A DNA stretch of 64,000 bases, taken from Strigamia acuminata (lineage: Eukaryota; Arthropoda; Chilopoda; Geophilomorpha; Linotaeniidae). Below the pieces are notes generated by a model. It did no database searches. It was not told where the DNA came from and saw only the letters and a list, made by a program, of their open reading frames with translations. A program made the translations under genes and the position numbers. Shown one piece after another: positions 20,331 to 31,109 of this stretch. Each line of letters begins with the position of its first letter. The stretch's first letter is position 1. The stretch spans positions 54,383,369 to 54,447,368 of the forward strand of contig OX442314.1 of assembly GCA_949358305.1 (NCBI GenBank), given 5' to 3'.

Positions 20331-23300
20331 GTCCCCCCCTCCCGGGGACGTTCCAACTCGTTTTCAATTTCCAGTGGACACAGTCGTTGTATCGGTCGGC
20401 GAAGCTTGGTTCGGTTGGGAAGCTGTAACTCACAAGATCTAATTAATCCGTCGCGACCGACTTTTACGTCGGTTATTCTTCCTATTTTCCAAGTAAGTCT
20501 TGGCTGATTTTGATCTTCAATCAGAGCCAAGTCGCCCACTCGAAACTTTGCGTCGCTCGAATTTCCCCTTTGTTGTCGCAGCTCGACGAGGTACTCATGC
20601 GTCCACCTCTTCCAGAAGTGGGCAATAATCGTCTGGCGTTGTTTCCAAATTCGTAAAATCTGGGCCTGTGTCTCCGGTCGATCTACAGTGCTAGGGACGT
20701 TAGGTAAACTTATTATACGCTTTCCCACAAGAAAATGTGCGGGTGTGAGTGGATCCGGTTCCACTGGACTATCGTAGACATATGTCAACGGCCGTGAGTT
20801 TATCACAGCCTCCACTTCGACCAACACAGTCGAGAGTCCTTCGTAGCTCAGGGACGTGCGACCGATTGTTTTCTTTAAAGCGATTTTCACTGACCGCACC
20901 ATGCGTTCCCAGAAACCGCCCCACCACGGTGCGGTCTCGACGATGAACTTCCACGTAATTCTTCGCACGTCTAGAAACTGTCGAAATCGACCCACCAACA
21001 CTTCGTTTAAAAACACACTTAATTCACGGTCAGCTCTTTTAAAGGTTTTTGCGTTATCTGAGTAAATGGTCGTTGGTATTCCTCTTCTGCCGACAAACCG
21101 CTTAAACGTATCCACAAATCGATCCGTCGACAAATTCGAAAGTATTTCTAAGTGTACGGCTCTCGTGACCGCGCACGTAAACAATGCGATATAAAGTTTT
21201 TCACCTTGATTGGAGTACAGCGGTCCCGCGAAATCCACGCCACTTGTTTCGAATGGCGCACTCGGTGTTACGCGGTCGAGTGGCATCAGTCCCCATCGTT
21301 CTTTCGCCAATCGTCCCTGCATTTTTCGGCAGAGCACGCATTTGCTCAGTACCGCCTTGATTGTTTTCCTGGCTCGTGGGATCCAAAATCGTTCGCGAAA
21401 ACTGCTGAGCGTGTCTGCCAGTCCTCCATGCATTGTTCGTTCGTGCTCTTCTGTAATAATCAAATTCGTTACATAATTGTTACACGGCAAGATGTATGGC
21501 TCTCGGATGTCGCGTTCAATTTCTGCTAGCGCCCATCTGTGTGTTGCACGCATCAATTCGTTCTCGTCTATCGTCGGGGAAAATTGCAACAGCGGTGAGG
21601 TTTTTTCTACGAGTTCTCCTTTCTGTAGACACTTTAGTTCTCGATGAAAATAAAAGTTTTGTAAGTATTTTATCCAATATCTCTCTCCCTTTTCAATCTC
21701 GTCTCCGCTCAATTCTCCCGTGATTTTATCTTTACTTCGCAAGTTTTTAACAAACCGTAATACCCAAGCAGTCGTTCTCTTTAATTTCGACCATCGACTG
21801 AACCTTGTGTAGTCAATTATCTGGATTTGTTCATTTATCGCGTTCACTTGGACTTCTTCGCTCGTATCCGTTGTTTTCACAATGTCAGTTTCAGTTGGCC
21901 AATTCGAATCGTCGCCACTCAACCACTGCGGTCCTTTCTGCCAAAAATCACTATTTGTTAGTTCTTGTACCGTTACGCCCCGTGTTAGTAGGTCTGCCGG
22001 ATTCTCCTTGCCCGGGCAGTGGCGCCAACAGCTGGTGTTTACTGTTTCCCCAATCTCCTTTACACGATTGAGGACAAATGTGACGGGACGATTCTTCGTT
22101 TCTCGCAACCAACACAGCACTATTTTCGAGTCAGTCCAAATTGTTACATTGTCGTATCCGATTGTCGACTGCAGCGTCGGCACAAGTCGGGCTGCCAGCA
22201 ATGCTCCCATCAGTTCTAGTTTAGGAAGGGTTAGTTCCTTAAGTGGTGCTACTCTGCATTTGGAAACGATAAAAGTAATGTTAATTGCACTTGTATTCGA
22301 GTCCAGGACTCGAGCATAAGCTACCACGCCATATGCCCGAGGACTGGCGTCGCAGAAAATGTGAATTTCCTTTTTTACATTATTTCCTCCCCAGTTTAAT
22401 AAATTTCGTGGAATTTTTAAATCATTTAGATATGGTATCTGAGCACACCATTCTTCCCAAGTTTTTTTCACATATTCTGGGATTTTCTCGTCCCATCCAA
22501 CCCCAAGTTTCCATAATTCTTGAAATAAAATTTTAGCCGTGACCACAAAGGGATGAGCAAATCCCAATGGGTCGAAAATCATAGCTGTTGTTCTAATAAT
22601 TGATCGTTTCGTGTATTTAGTTAATTCAACCCCGTTAATTAATTCAGTAATGTCTAAACTTAATTCATCGGTTCTTGTGTTCCACCCCACCCCCAAAACT
22701 TTGGTCTCTTGTTGAGAGAGAGATTCTTCACAAGTCGGGTCATCAGTTACAATTATTTTTCTCAGCTCTTCACAGTTGGTTTTCCACTTAGTTAGTCTCA
22801 TATCCGCTTTCCTCAGAATTTCACAACTTTCACGGTACAGTCTTATAGCGGTCGTTAATTTGTTTAAACTTGAAATGAGGTCGTCTACGTACCGATCGTC
22901 CTCCAATCGCTTGCATGTTTCCGGATATTCTTTCTTGAAGTCTTCGACATGATGATCGATGGTGGCCGAGAGGAGAAAAGGGCTGGGGGATGTACCAAAT
23001 GGCACTCGTGTTTGTCTGAGTTCCCTTATCTTCGCTGGTTCGGTTCCATTCCAGTCTTCCTCGAGCCAAAGAAATCTCATGACATCGCGTTCTTTTTTCT
23101 TCAAATGGATGCGATGGAAGGCCTTTTCAATATCCGCGATGGCTGCGATGATTCCTGTTCTAAATTTGAGAATCACGTTTAGTAACTTTGGCAATAAGTT
23201 CGGTCCCTTGTATAAACAGTCGTTCAATGAGAAGCATCCTTTCGCGTGTGAGGAAGCGTCGTACACGATTCTAAGTTTGGTCGTTGCTCTTGTCTCGTCG

Positions 23301-25543
23301 ATCACGGGTCTGTGTGGAATATAATAAATTGGGTTATTTTCTCCAGTTTCCTGTGGTACTTCTTCGACAATTCCAGTTCTAAGTTGCTCCGTGATCACTT
23401 CTTTGTATTGTAAATACAGCTTCGGATTTTTCCTAAATCGATTGACCAAACTCCAAAATCTTTTTAATGCTGGTTGTCGGTTGTCGTCCAGTTCTTTGGC
23501 GTTCAGTTTCCACGGCAGTTCGACCTCGTAGTGGTCTTTTACCCACTCGATGCTTTCTTTGAATCGCTTTAACGTTTGTTCCTCGTCCTCGTTTTGTTCC
23601 ACGGTCTCGTGTTTAATCCCGATTGCCTCCAAACTCCAAAATTTCTCCAAAAGCTCATTAGTATTGTCAATTACAAGGATTTTATTTACCCGTACGAGCG
23701 CCGATACTGTCTCTTTATTCTCCCCAGATGAGCCGTGCAAAGTCCAACCGAAAATCGTTTCTATTGCCATTAAATTTTCTCCAAGTCGGTGTTGTTTTCC
23801 GGTGGTCACTTTCCAAAAATTGTCCACTCCGATCAAAATCGAAACTCCATCGTCCATTTGAACATTTCCGTTGCTTGCCAATTTGATGTTGTGTTTCTTC
23901 AGTTCGTTCAGTATTCTCTGGTCAGTCTGTCCCTTCAGCGCTGGTGTGATCCACGGAGTTTCTAGTGCTTCGACTTCTAAATTAAAGGCAACATTATCGC
24001 AATTATTCATTAACAGTTTCACTCGATTTCTCTTCGCAATTGTTGGCTCGGTTGCTCCAAAGGTTAACAATGCAATATCTTGTTCGCCAACTCGTTCTAA
24101 GTTCAGTTCTCGAGACAACTTCTCCGTAATAAATGTCTTCTGCGATCCGCCATCCAAAAAACACTGTACTTTACGCTTTTTCGATTGTCCGCACGCATCT
24201 ACAACGAGTACTTGCAAAAACATCACGGATACTGGTTGTTCCTGTTCCAAAACGGCGGATGAGGTCAGTGTCTCGATTGGTTTCTTCTCTTCAGCGTCGC
24301 ACAGGTAAGTGTGGTGATTCTTTTCGCAGTTCTTGCATCGAAATCGAGTTTTGCATCTGGAGGCGATGTGTCCCTCCTTGAGACAACGATAGCATCTTCG
24401 AAACTTCATGCACGCAGCTTTACGTTCGGCAAGAGTCAGCGGGCAGTTTGGGCTCGTATGCTCTTCTTTTTGACAAAATGTGCATTTGTACGTGATTGTT
24501 GTCAAAGCTGCGGCGGAACCAAGTGGATTATTCTTTGTATTTATTTTCTTAGTTACCTCCTCTTGTTTTTTCGTAGTAGTTTCTTTCTTTTCGATCAAGT
24601 TGTTTTTGTCACTCATCGCCTTCGTCCTCTCGCGCATCTCGATTTCGAATCGGAAAAACTTCAGAAAATCTGTCATCGACCATGGTAATTCGCCTCTGGA
24701 TCTGGAAAAGTCGTGTTGCATCGAATCGGGCGTCGCACGAGTTAAAATTGGGCCCAAGAGTGCCCCAAACGTTGATGCATCCACTCCTAAATTTCCTAAA
24801 CTTGTTATGTGAAGGTCGCAATAATCATAAAGTTCTCGAAGTGCAACAACATCTTCTGCATTTTTCACGGGCTTCATCTCCAAGAACTTCTGCATGTGTG
24901 CATTTATTATCAAGTCCGGTTTACCAAATCTACTTGCCAACAAACCGACCGCGCTGTCGTAATTTTCATCCGTTACCGTGAGTCCACTTATCGCGTTGGC
25001 GGCCAATCCTTCGACCAACGATCGTAAATACACGAACTTCGCCGTTTTGGGAAGCGAAGTGTTGTTATGCACGCTTAACTGGAAGTCTCCCCAGAATTGA
25101 GTCCACGTTTCGGGTGTTCCTCTGAATTTGGCAATTTCCAGCTTCGGCAATTTCATGCTTGTGTATTGTTGGCCTCCGATCGGCGTATTAACGATAACGG
25201 GATTAATAAGTGGTAAGTTTGGATTTAGTACTTGCGGTTTCAGTCGTGTGATTTCTTTCAAAGCCATTTCCAGCGTGATTTTTGCTGCTACCAATTCGTC
25301 TTGGAACTCCTCGGCTCCAATCGTATCGTCCGTGACTTCGTCAATGTCGGTGATGGCGTCGGCCACCAGAATGTCCAACTTCTCGATCTTTGGTCCCTTT
25401 AAAAGTAACTGTGCTTGTATGCATAAAAGTTTTACTTCATTTACCGGATCTTGTTTTATTTCATGTTTCAATGTGTTGAAAATATTTCGAATGTTAGTCC
25501 TCGCGGCTTCCCTTTGTCTTCGATTCTTCTCCAAATCCGTCAT
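20294..25543 (-). CDS. gag-pol: BEL/Pao gag-pol polyprotein
   Basis: The ATG at 25543 (MTDLEKNRRQREAARTNIRN) is preferred. The frame is also open upstream through the primer site into the 5' LTR, to an ATG at 25618. Order, numbered from 25618: DUF1759-type gag (KLPKLEIAKFRGTPETW, about 155-330); zinc knuckles (KCTFCQKEEHTSPNC, CYRCLKEGHIASRC, CKNCEKNHHTYLC, about 379-440); aspartic protease (CFLDGGSQKTFI, about 489); RT (Peptidase_A17 region, IADIEKAFHRI, RYVDDLI near 911); RNase H (FCDASPRAYG, near 1089); integrase zinc module (HERTMHGGL, CVLCRKMQG, near 1393); integrase core (VDFAGPLY, YSDNAKTF, WWGGFWERMVR, about 1464-1600); DUF5641 tail (FRVGDLALI). No stop or frameshift over more than 1700 codons. 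Catalytic residues look intact. The last dozen residues are encoded by the 3' LTR. Confidence 0.96.
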   Translation of the reverse strand: MTDLEKNRRQREAARTNIRNIFNTLKHEIKQDPVNEVKLLCIQAQLLLKGPKIEKLDILVADAITDIDEVTDDTIGAEEFQDELVAAKITLEMALKEITRLKPQVLNPNLPLINPVIVNTPIGGQQYTSMKLPKLEIAKFRGTPETWTQFWGDFQLSVHNNTSLPKTAKFVYLRSLVEGLAANAISGLTVTDENYDSAVGLLASRFGKPDLIINAHMQKFLEMKPVKNAEDVVALRELYDYCDLHITSLGNLGVDASTFGALLGPILTRATPDSMQHDFSRSRGELPWSMTDFLKFFRFEIEMRERTKAMSDKNNLIEKKETTTKKQEEVTKKINTKNNPLGSAAALTTITYKCTFCQKEEHTSPNCPLTLAERKAACMKFRRCYRCLKEGHIASRCKTRFRCKNCEKNHHTYLCDAEEKKPIETLTSSAVLEQEQPVSVMFLQVLVVDACGQSKKRKVQCFLDGGSQKTFITEKLSRELNLERVGEQDIALLTFGATEPTIAKRNRVKLLMNNCDNVAFNLEVEALETPWITPALKGQTDQRILNELKKHNIKLASNGNVQMDDGVSILIGVDNFWKVTTGKQHRLGENLMAIETIFGWTLHGSSGENKETVSALVRVNKILVIDNTNELLEKFWSLEAIGIKHETVEQNEDEEQTLKRFKESIEWVKDHYEVELPWKLNAKELDDNRQPALKRFWSLVNRFRKNPKLYLQYKEVITEQLRTGIVEEVPQETGENNPIYYIPHRPVIDETRATTKLRIVYDASSHAKGCFSLNDCLYKGPNLLPKLLNVILKFRTGIIAAIADIEKAFHRIHLKKKERDVMRFLWLEEDWNGTEPAKIRELRQTRVPFGTSPSPFLLSATIDHHVEDFKKEYPETCKRLEDDRYVDDLISSLNKLTTAIRLYRESCEILRKADMRLTKWKTNCEELRKIIVTDDPTCEESLSQQETKVLGVGWNTRTDELSLDITELINGVELTKYTKRSIIRTTAMIFDPLGFAHPFVVTAKILFQELWKLGVGWDEKIPEYVKKTWEEWCAQIPYLNDLKIPRNLLNWGGNNVKKEIHIFCDASPRAYGVVAYARVLDSNTSAINITFIVSKCRVAPLKELTLPKLELMGALLAARLVPTLQSTIGYDNVTIWTDSKIVLCWLRETKNRPVTFVLNRVKEIGETVNTSCWRHCPGKENPADLLTRGVTVQELTNSDFWQKGPQWLSGDDSNWPTETDIVKTTDTSEEVQVNAINEQIQIIDYTRFSRWSKLKRTTAWVLRFVKNLRSKDKITGELSGDEIEKGERYWIKYLQNFYFHRELKCLQKGELVEKTSPLLQFSPTIDENELMRATHRWALAEIERDIREPYILPCNNYVTNLIITEEHERTMHGGLADTLSSFRERFWIPRARKTIKAVLSKCVLCRKMQGRLAKERWGLMPLDRVTPSAPFETSGVDFAGPLYSNQGEKLYIALFTCAVTRAVHLEILSNLSTDRFVDTFKRFVGRRGIPTTIYSDNAKTFKRADRELSVFLNEVLVGRFRQFLDVRRITWKFIVETAPWWGGFWERMVRSVKIALKKTIGRTSLSYEGLSTVLVEVEAVINSRPLTYVYDSPVEPDPLTPAHFLVGKRIISLPNVPSTVDRPETQAQILRIWKQRQTIIAHFWKRWTHEYLVELRQQRGNSSDAKFRVGDLALIEDQNQPRLTWKIGRITDVKVGRDGLIRSCELQLPNRTKLRRPIQRLCPLEIENELERPREGGTVETGVSVEANV
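20331..20344 (-). other. Polypurine tract of BEL element, inside the ORF
   Basis: On the minus strand GGGAGGGGGGGAC directly precedes the 3' LTR. It primes plus-strand synthesis and at the same time encodes Arg-Glu-Gly-Gly-Thr of the polyprotein. Confidence 0.85.
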
Positions 25544-25578
25544 TGTGATCGATTTTCCTTGGTTTTTTCTTTTAAAAG

Positions 25579-25598
25579 GTCTCGGGTTTTCGGCACCA
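25579..25598 (-). other. Primer-binding site of BEL element
   Basis: The minus strand reads TGGTGCCGAAAACCCGAG one base after the 5' LTR. TGG at this place is the complement of the tRNA CCA end. I did not identify the tRNA. Confidence 0.75.
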
Positions 25599-25599
25599 A

Positions 25600-25906
25600 T
25601 GTTGCGGATGCAACTCAAAATGTTATGTTGAACAAATAAAAGTTACTTTGGATATTTGATGGTTGTTGAATTTGGTTGAATCTTGTGGATGACAAATAAA
25701 GCATGCGTACACACGGATTTACATTTGAACAGTGTTTAATTTATTCAAAACAGGAAATAGGTAAATGTTCTATTTCCCCCCTTAATCCATCAATAAAATG
25801 TCCCAATACAGAGTGGGTCACCGAAGTGACCCTCTGGTGGCCAAACATGGCGCCACCTCCAATTCCCCCCTAAACGTTGGCTTCTACAGAAACTCCAGTT
25901 TCCACA
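25600..25906 (-). repeat. 5' LTR of BEL element
   Basis: 307 bp, identical by eye to 20024-20330, followed on the plus strand by the AATTG target duplication at 25907-25911. Contains AATAAA-like runs and a GTGGGTCACCGAAGTGACCC palindrome. Confidence 0.95.
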
Positions 25907-25911
25907 AATTG

Positions 25912-26730
25912 TAACAGGTGAGATTACTTAAATCTAAGGAAGCCTCACGTCCTTGCAAAGAGGGAGAAAAATAAACAATGGGTACAAACAGACTACCGTA
26001 GAGGCTTTCAAGTGTCAAAGCTTAAGCCTAACAACAGATATTTCATATTAAACACATCAATTCAGCACTGCTAACATTTCCTGAGTGCAATACTCAATTA
26101 GACTTAAATACTGCACAAGAAAACTAAGCAAATATTCAGAAAATATAAGTAAAAGAATGTACACAAATGTTTTCAGCCAATGAGATTGCAGCCCCATGGT
26201 GAGTGCAGTAATTACAGTAAAAATTAGCATTAACAGGCATGAAAACTTAAAACTAATAAATTGCAAACTGTACAAGTGCCCAATTATGATACTAACAAAC
26301 ACCTCAAGAGACCCCCAGAAAAGTGACTTTACATCTTTCTTTGCAGAAACCGTTAGGCCACGCCCACAGCAATGGCGGACAGAGAGATGAGAAACTGCCG
26401 AGATGAGGATAAACTCGACTGATACGAGCTTTGAGGACAGGTAAGAGGTATTTTAACGTAACAAAACATTAATTGGCATGCACACAAACTAATCAACGTG
26501 GTTTTGACTCCTTGAAGAATCTGGCAGGTGCTAAAGCTGCTCTGCGTGAATTCCACATGCAAAATTGAATTCCACAACAAATTGGAAGTGTTTTATGAGA
26601 GTTGCATTTGATTTAATATTCTGATCAAATCCCTCTAAGCATTTTTTAATTCATACATTAGAACTTGTGGTTCTCATAATGTATGTCGTCTGATTGGATT
26701 CTCATAAGCTAGTGGAAACAAGTGTGTGTG
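25912..26730. other. Flank between BEL element and duplicated block
   Basis: A-plus-T-rich, with no gene recognised. A (GT)n microsatellite at about 26721-26737 marks the border of the duplicated block. Confidence 0.4.
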
Positions 26731-27599
26731 TGTGTGTAAACTTATCCAAGCATTAATGTGTTTGTATGACGTGTGTTGTATTTATTTTGTATTTATCCGG
26801 TTATCTTTCCAATGTGGCATAGGATTTGTTCTGCTTTATTTTTACGCAAATCTGTATGTTATTTTGGACACATGAGTATGTATGTTATGTGTCTCCTGTT
26901 TCACATTATTGGACCAAGAAGGTCAATAGTTGGCATGCCATAGTAAAATAAACATGACTGGTATTTTTGCAAAATCACTACCCATGGATTTTATTTCATT
27001 TACTCATTAAATCTGGTCAATTTCCAAAACAAGCACAACGCCAGTGGCCCAACCTTGCAAAATCGTGCAACCGAAATAATGCTATATGCATGTCAAATCG
27101 CGTGTATGAGCCGCGCAATTCCTATACGCATTAGGAATGAGGATAGAGTTTGTATAGAACATCAAAGCCTGAAATTTACCTTATATAAATCTTAACCCTT
27201 AACCAGACATCTAATTCTATGGATTGGACGCCCTATCTGATTGGTAATAAAGAACACCAGTTTATATTTACCACAGAGTCGTTCTAACTTGTAAGTTAAT
27301 TTGTTTACTTGGTTAGCTCATCCCCCAGCCACATAGCAATATATTAAAGCGCGAATCGATTGCTTGTATCAAATGGGCAAACATTATATGGCTCAACATC
27401 AGGAGCTGAAGTCGAGCTTTACGAAAGAGGTCGCCAACCTCGAAGAGAAACTGAAAGTTAGAGCTGGGATGTGCAACCAACAGACCCAACCCAGACGTCC
27501 AGCCCACACATCCCGACTCCGGCGGGCCCGTCCGACATCTGCAGACGCTCTGAAGGCCAGGCGCCTGTTGCGCACTGACGTCGGCACTAAGCTTGTTAA

Positions 27600-29215
27600 C
27601 GGATCCGATCCATTAATCCATTAATCCATTATTCCGATCGATTAATAATCCGATTGGCGGAAAGGCAATCCGATCCGATCCGCGGATACGCGGATTGGGT
27701 TGCAGATTTAATCATTTTAGCAATTTTTTTTCCCCAGACGATTTGCTGCCTTTAATTTTAAATGCTTTAATTCAATTCAGATTCACCAAATTGGCCCTGA
27801 ATTCAAAAGTTGTGAATTCGGGGCAAATTAGGTGAAAACGCTTTCTTCGTTTTTAATCAATAGTTTTGATTCGTAATTACTGAATACTGATACTGATTAT
27901 CGTGAAGAAAACGTTTTCTTCACGAATCACGAATTCACGATCATTCATTCGAGTTTGCGGCGATTTGGGCAGAAGGATGGATCTTGGACACGAGTGCACG
28001 ACATACGATTGTAAAAAAAAGGAACACTCTAGCGAATTGGATAGGTTGGTTCAATAATTTTTAAAGCAACAATTTTATCCCATTCATTTGATCATAATCA
28101 ATTAATCATTTTATCTTTCTAATTTTTTTTCAGACGATCCACCTAATTTGCGCCTGAGTTCAAAACGAAGAAAGCGTACGACGTGCGACGTTTTGTTCAC
28201 GATCACATCACAATCATTCGAGTTTGCGGCGATTTCATCTGCAAGAGGAGAAGATAGCACAACGAAGGCTGGAGCAATATGTGTAAGGAAAGAAAGTGCA
28301 ATGACTGAATGAAGTGTTTAATTTTTTGGTTTTAATTTAATTTTTGTTTTCAGTTTTTTTTTATAAATTAGCGGCGAAAACATCGATTGTGGCCTGTGGG
28401 CTAGGTTGGAGCTGACAGCTGACTGTGAGGGCTAACGAATTAGGGTTTACCAATACGCAGCATAAATGAATTCTTTTTTGTGATATTTCTATTCACCGCA
28501 ATTTATTATTTTATTTTCTCAATTATTTGATATTAATTGATGTATATATTGTATTTATTTCCTCATCCTCATCAGGATTCAGGAATCAGGATCAAGACAA
28601 GCTTCATGATATGAACATGTATTCATTTATACTAATCGTAATCATATTTTTATTACATTTTATAGACGCAAATAAAATAATGATAAATAAAATAATATAA
28701 CTTTAAACACAATATGAATAAGTTCGTACCAAACTAGCAAGTACCAATCCAATACCACAAATACACGAATTGAACGAATGAATTCATTCGTTCAATTCGT
28801 GTTTTACAGTGCAGCTGAGCACAGCGTAGTTTTTGCTGTTCTAATCTAATCTTTCATTCCGATCATTCGTAATCATAAATTTAAAATACGATTACGAATG
28901 AATTCATGCAATATGTGCAACTAAAACTCCTCAAATAAAATTTGCGAATTGCGAATATTTCATTTGCGATCACCGATCACGTTCACGTTGATTAGACGTA
29001 AACGTAAATCATACATAATTGTCATGCTATGCTGGTACAGCGACTATTCATTGCCCGATATCTCATAGCGCGGCCAACTCATCGCCCGGCCAAGTCATCG
29101 CCCGGCCAAGTCATCGCGTGAAAAGTAATCGCGTGAGCAGTGTTGTATCGAACGCGAACTATTAGTTTGCGTTCGCAAACTAAGTTCGTTAGTTCGCGAA
29201 CTAGGAACGCGATAG
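27600..29215. other. Copy 1-specific noncoding segment
   Basis: No counterpart in copy 2. It begins with repeats of GATCC/ATTAATCC type (27600-27690), and then holds A-plus-T-rich sequence with repeated GAATTCATTCG-like palindromes. It ends with three 18-bp units based on TCATCGCCCGGCCAAG (about 29065-29115) and a TTAGTTTGCGTTCGCAAACTAA hairpin (29162-29183). No gene seen. Confidence 0.45.
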
Positions 29216-29272
29216 TAAGAATTTGTGTTTTAAATTTTGAAAATATAATTTATTCAGTAATTTTTTTTTTAG

Positions 29273-29464
29273 AATTTGTATGCGGCAGCTGTCATGGTTT
29301 GCATCGGGATGCTACTTTTAATCATTGCGTGTTGGTATCTAGTAGGAGCACCACCATCACGAGCTCCATCTCGTTCACCTTCGAATCCACCTCCTCCCCT
29401 ACCAACAGCAGCTAAAGAGGCAATACTGTTAAAGAGTGATGAAACGTACAGAAAGCGTCATTGA
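29273..29464 (+). pseudogene. Small ORF with one membrane span and proline-rich tail, copy 1
   Basis: Follows a splice acceptor-like T-run ending TTTTTTTTTAG. The translation has a hydrophobic helix (MVCIGMLLLIIACWYLVG) and then a Pro/Ser tail (SRAPSRSPSNPPPPLP). It is conserved in copy 2 at 40108. It may be the last exon of a small membrane protein, or an accidental ORF inside a Tc1 remnant. No function assigned. Confidence 0.35.
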
Positions 29465-29469
29465 AAACG

Positions 29470-30150
29470 CCCAATCCATTAAGACACACCTCCAACTGGC
29501 AGCGACTTCAAGAACTATCCCCAACGCCTGCGAGAGCATGGTTTGCATGGACGAGTTGCTGCGCAGAGGGACTTGCTCACTGCTAACCATCGGGCTCTGA
29601 AGGTACAATTTTGTGAGCTTAATCTGCTCCGAGATTGGAACAATGTTGTTTTTTCAGATGAGTGCCGGGTTGGCGTTGGAGGAAATGGACAAGTCAACGT
29701 GTGCCGGCCAACTGGCAATAGGTTTGATCCAGCCAAAAGTGAAATTTTCTTAAATCATGAAATATTTGAATAAATCATTAATTTTAAATCTACTTAACAT
29801 TTAATTCCAGAAAAGCAGTGGTCGGTTTAGGGTTAATGTTTGGGCCTGGCTGTCTCAAGAAAGACTTGGGCTGTTCAAACACTTGGCTGGGACTTACTGC
29901 CCAGTGCTGAAAGAAGATTTGGTGCCCAGCATTGGGTCTTTCAGCACGACAGAGCACCCCCACACACAGCCCAAAACACCCGACAATGGATGGCCCAAAA
30001 CATGGGCCAAAATATTGAAATTTTGGAATTGCCAGCTAGAGGTGCGGATTTGAACCCCATTGAAAACATCTGGGCAATTTAAAGTCCAACCTGCAGAAGA
30101 GAGTAAATTAGCTACAAATATAAATGAAGTTCTATGCAAAAATTTACAAG
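29470..30150 (+). pseudogene. Tc1/mariner transposase remnant, copy 1
   Basis: Pieces in shifting frames: RDLLTANHRALKVQFCELN and WNNVVFSDECRVGVGG (29543-29773, the first catalytic Asp region); then VNVWAWLSQERLGLFKHLAG; then FQHDRAPPHTAQNTRQW and ILELPARGADLNPIENIWAI (about 29930-30080, the second Asp and the DE region). A 45-bp stretch ending TTTAATTCCAG separates the first two and could be an intron or an insertion. The helix-turn-helix front is absent here but present in copy 2. Not functional. Confidence 0.8.
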
Positions 30151-30179
30151 TTTATAAGACTACACGGTAGAAAATGGGC

Positions 30180-30785
30180 CTCTTCTTGCGTTGAGTTACA
30201 CCAGCTTTGGTTGGAAGCTGGAGAAGTTGCTGACAAAGAGTTTTGGGTTTTGGGTTTAGCATGGGATTGCATAAACGATAAGTTTGTGTTCTGAAGAACT
30301 CGAAAAGCGGTAACTGATTTGACCAAACGACGAGTGTTGAGTGAAATGGGCCAGTATTTTTGACCCGCTTGGATTCTTACACCCATTTGTGATTAGAGCC
30401 AACTTCCTGACGCAAGAGTTGTGGATTCAGAGATCGCCCAAAGATAAGCCGTTATGTGGTGTCAATGGCTTGAAGAGCTTAGCAAAATTGAACAAATCAA
30501 GCTACCACGATGGTTGGGTACTTTCAGCGACATGAAAGCGGTTTCTTTGCACCGGTTTGTTGAGGCTTCACCAAAAGCTTATTGCACCGCTATCTATTTG
30601 CAATTGCAGAGAACAACAGATTCTGCATTGGTTCAGGTGTGATCTGCCAAGAGTCGGATTGTGGCGTTGATGAATCTAACCTTACCAAGACTCCAAATGA
30701 TAGCTGCTGTGATTGGAGCACGTTTCCTGCAGTACGTTTGCGAAGTTTTTGACTTGGATAAGCAGTCTTGCGTTTACTGAACAGA
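30180..30785 (+). pseudogene. BEL/Pao pol remnant, copy 1
   Basis: Broken-frame matches to the RT/RNase H part of BEL polyprotein: EFWVLGLAWDC, SIFDPLGFLHPFVIRA, LPRWLGTF, VSLHRFVEASPKAYCTAIY (RNase H start), LTLPRLQMIAAVIGARF. The same motifs occur in the intact BEL at 20294-25543 (AMIFDPLGFAHPFVV, FCDASPRAYGVVAYA, LTLPKLELMGALLAARL), but the sequence belongs to another family. Several stops and frame changes. Confidence 0.75.
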
Positions 30786-31109
30786 TTCTCGATTGGCAAG
30801 CATGTTGAAAAAGGCATAACGATCATGACAGATTGTTGGAAAGGCTACAACAATCTGGACGAGGAGGGCTTTCGGCACCTGACCGTTAACCACTCAAGCA
30901 ATTTTGTGCATCCAGACACTTGGGCAAACACACAGACCATCCAATCAAATTGGCGCCCACCCAAGAAAAGACTCACTTGGGATGGAATCAAAGCTGAATA
31001 CCTTGCTGACCACCTGTGTGACTATCTCTGGTTCAAAGACAAAGGAAATAGAAGCATTGACCCTTTTCAAGCACTCCTAGATGACATCAGATCCCGGTAT
31101 TCAGGGTAA
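30786..31109 (+). pseudogene. Merlin/IS1595-like (ISXO2) transposase fragment
   Basis: An open reading frame holding the second half of an ISXO2-type DDE domain: ITIMTDCWKGYNNLDEEGF, HLTVNHSSNFVHPDTWANT, QTIQSNWRPPKKRL, YLADHLCDYLWFKDK. In the family the TD and the glutamate/asparagine of the NTIE-like motif are catalytic. The N-terminal half is missing. In copy 2 only the last 48 bases remain (43038-43085). Confidence 0.8.

Larger units (their letters stand above)
20024..25906 (-). mobile_element. Complete BEL/Pao LTR retrotransposon
   Basis: 5883 bp, transcribed on the minus strand. Two LTRs of exactly 307 bp are identical by eye, flanked by AATTG duplications. There is one uninterrupted gag-pol ORF, a primer site after the 5' LTR and a polypurine tract before the 3' LTR. 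Identical LTRs mean very recent insertion or recent gene conversion. Everything expected of an autonomous BEL/Pao element is present. Confidence 0.95.
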
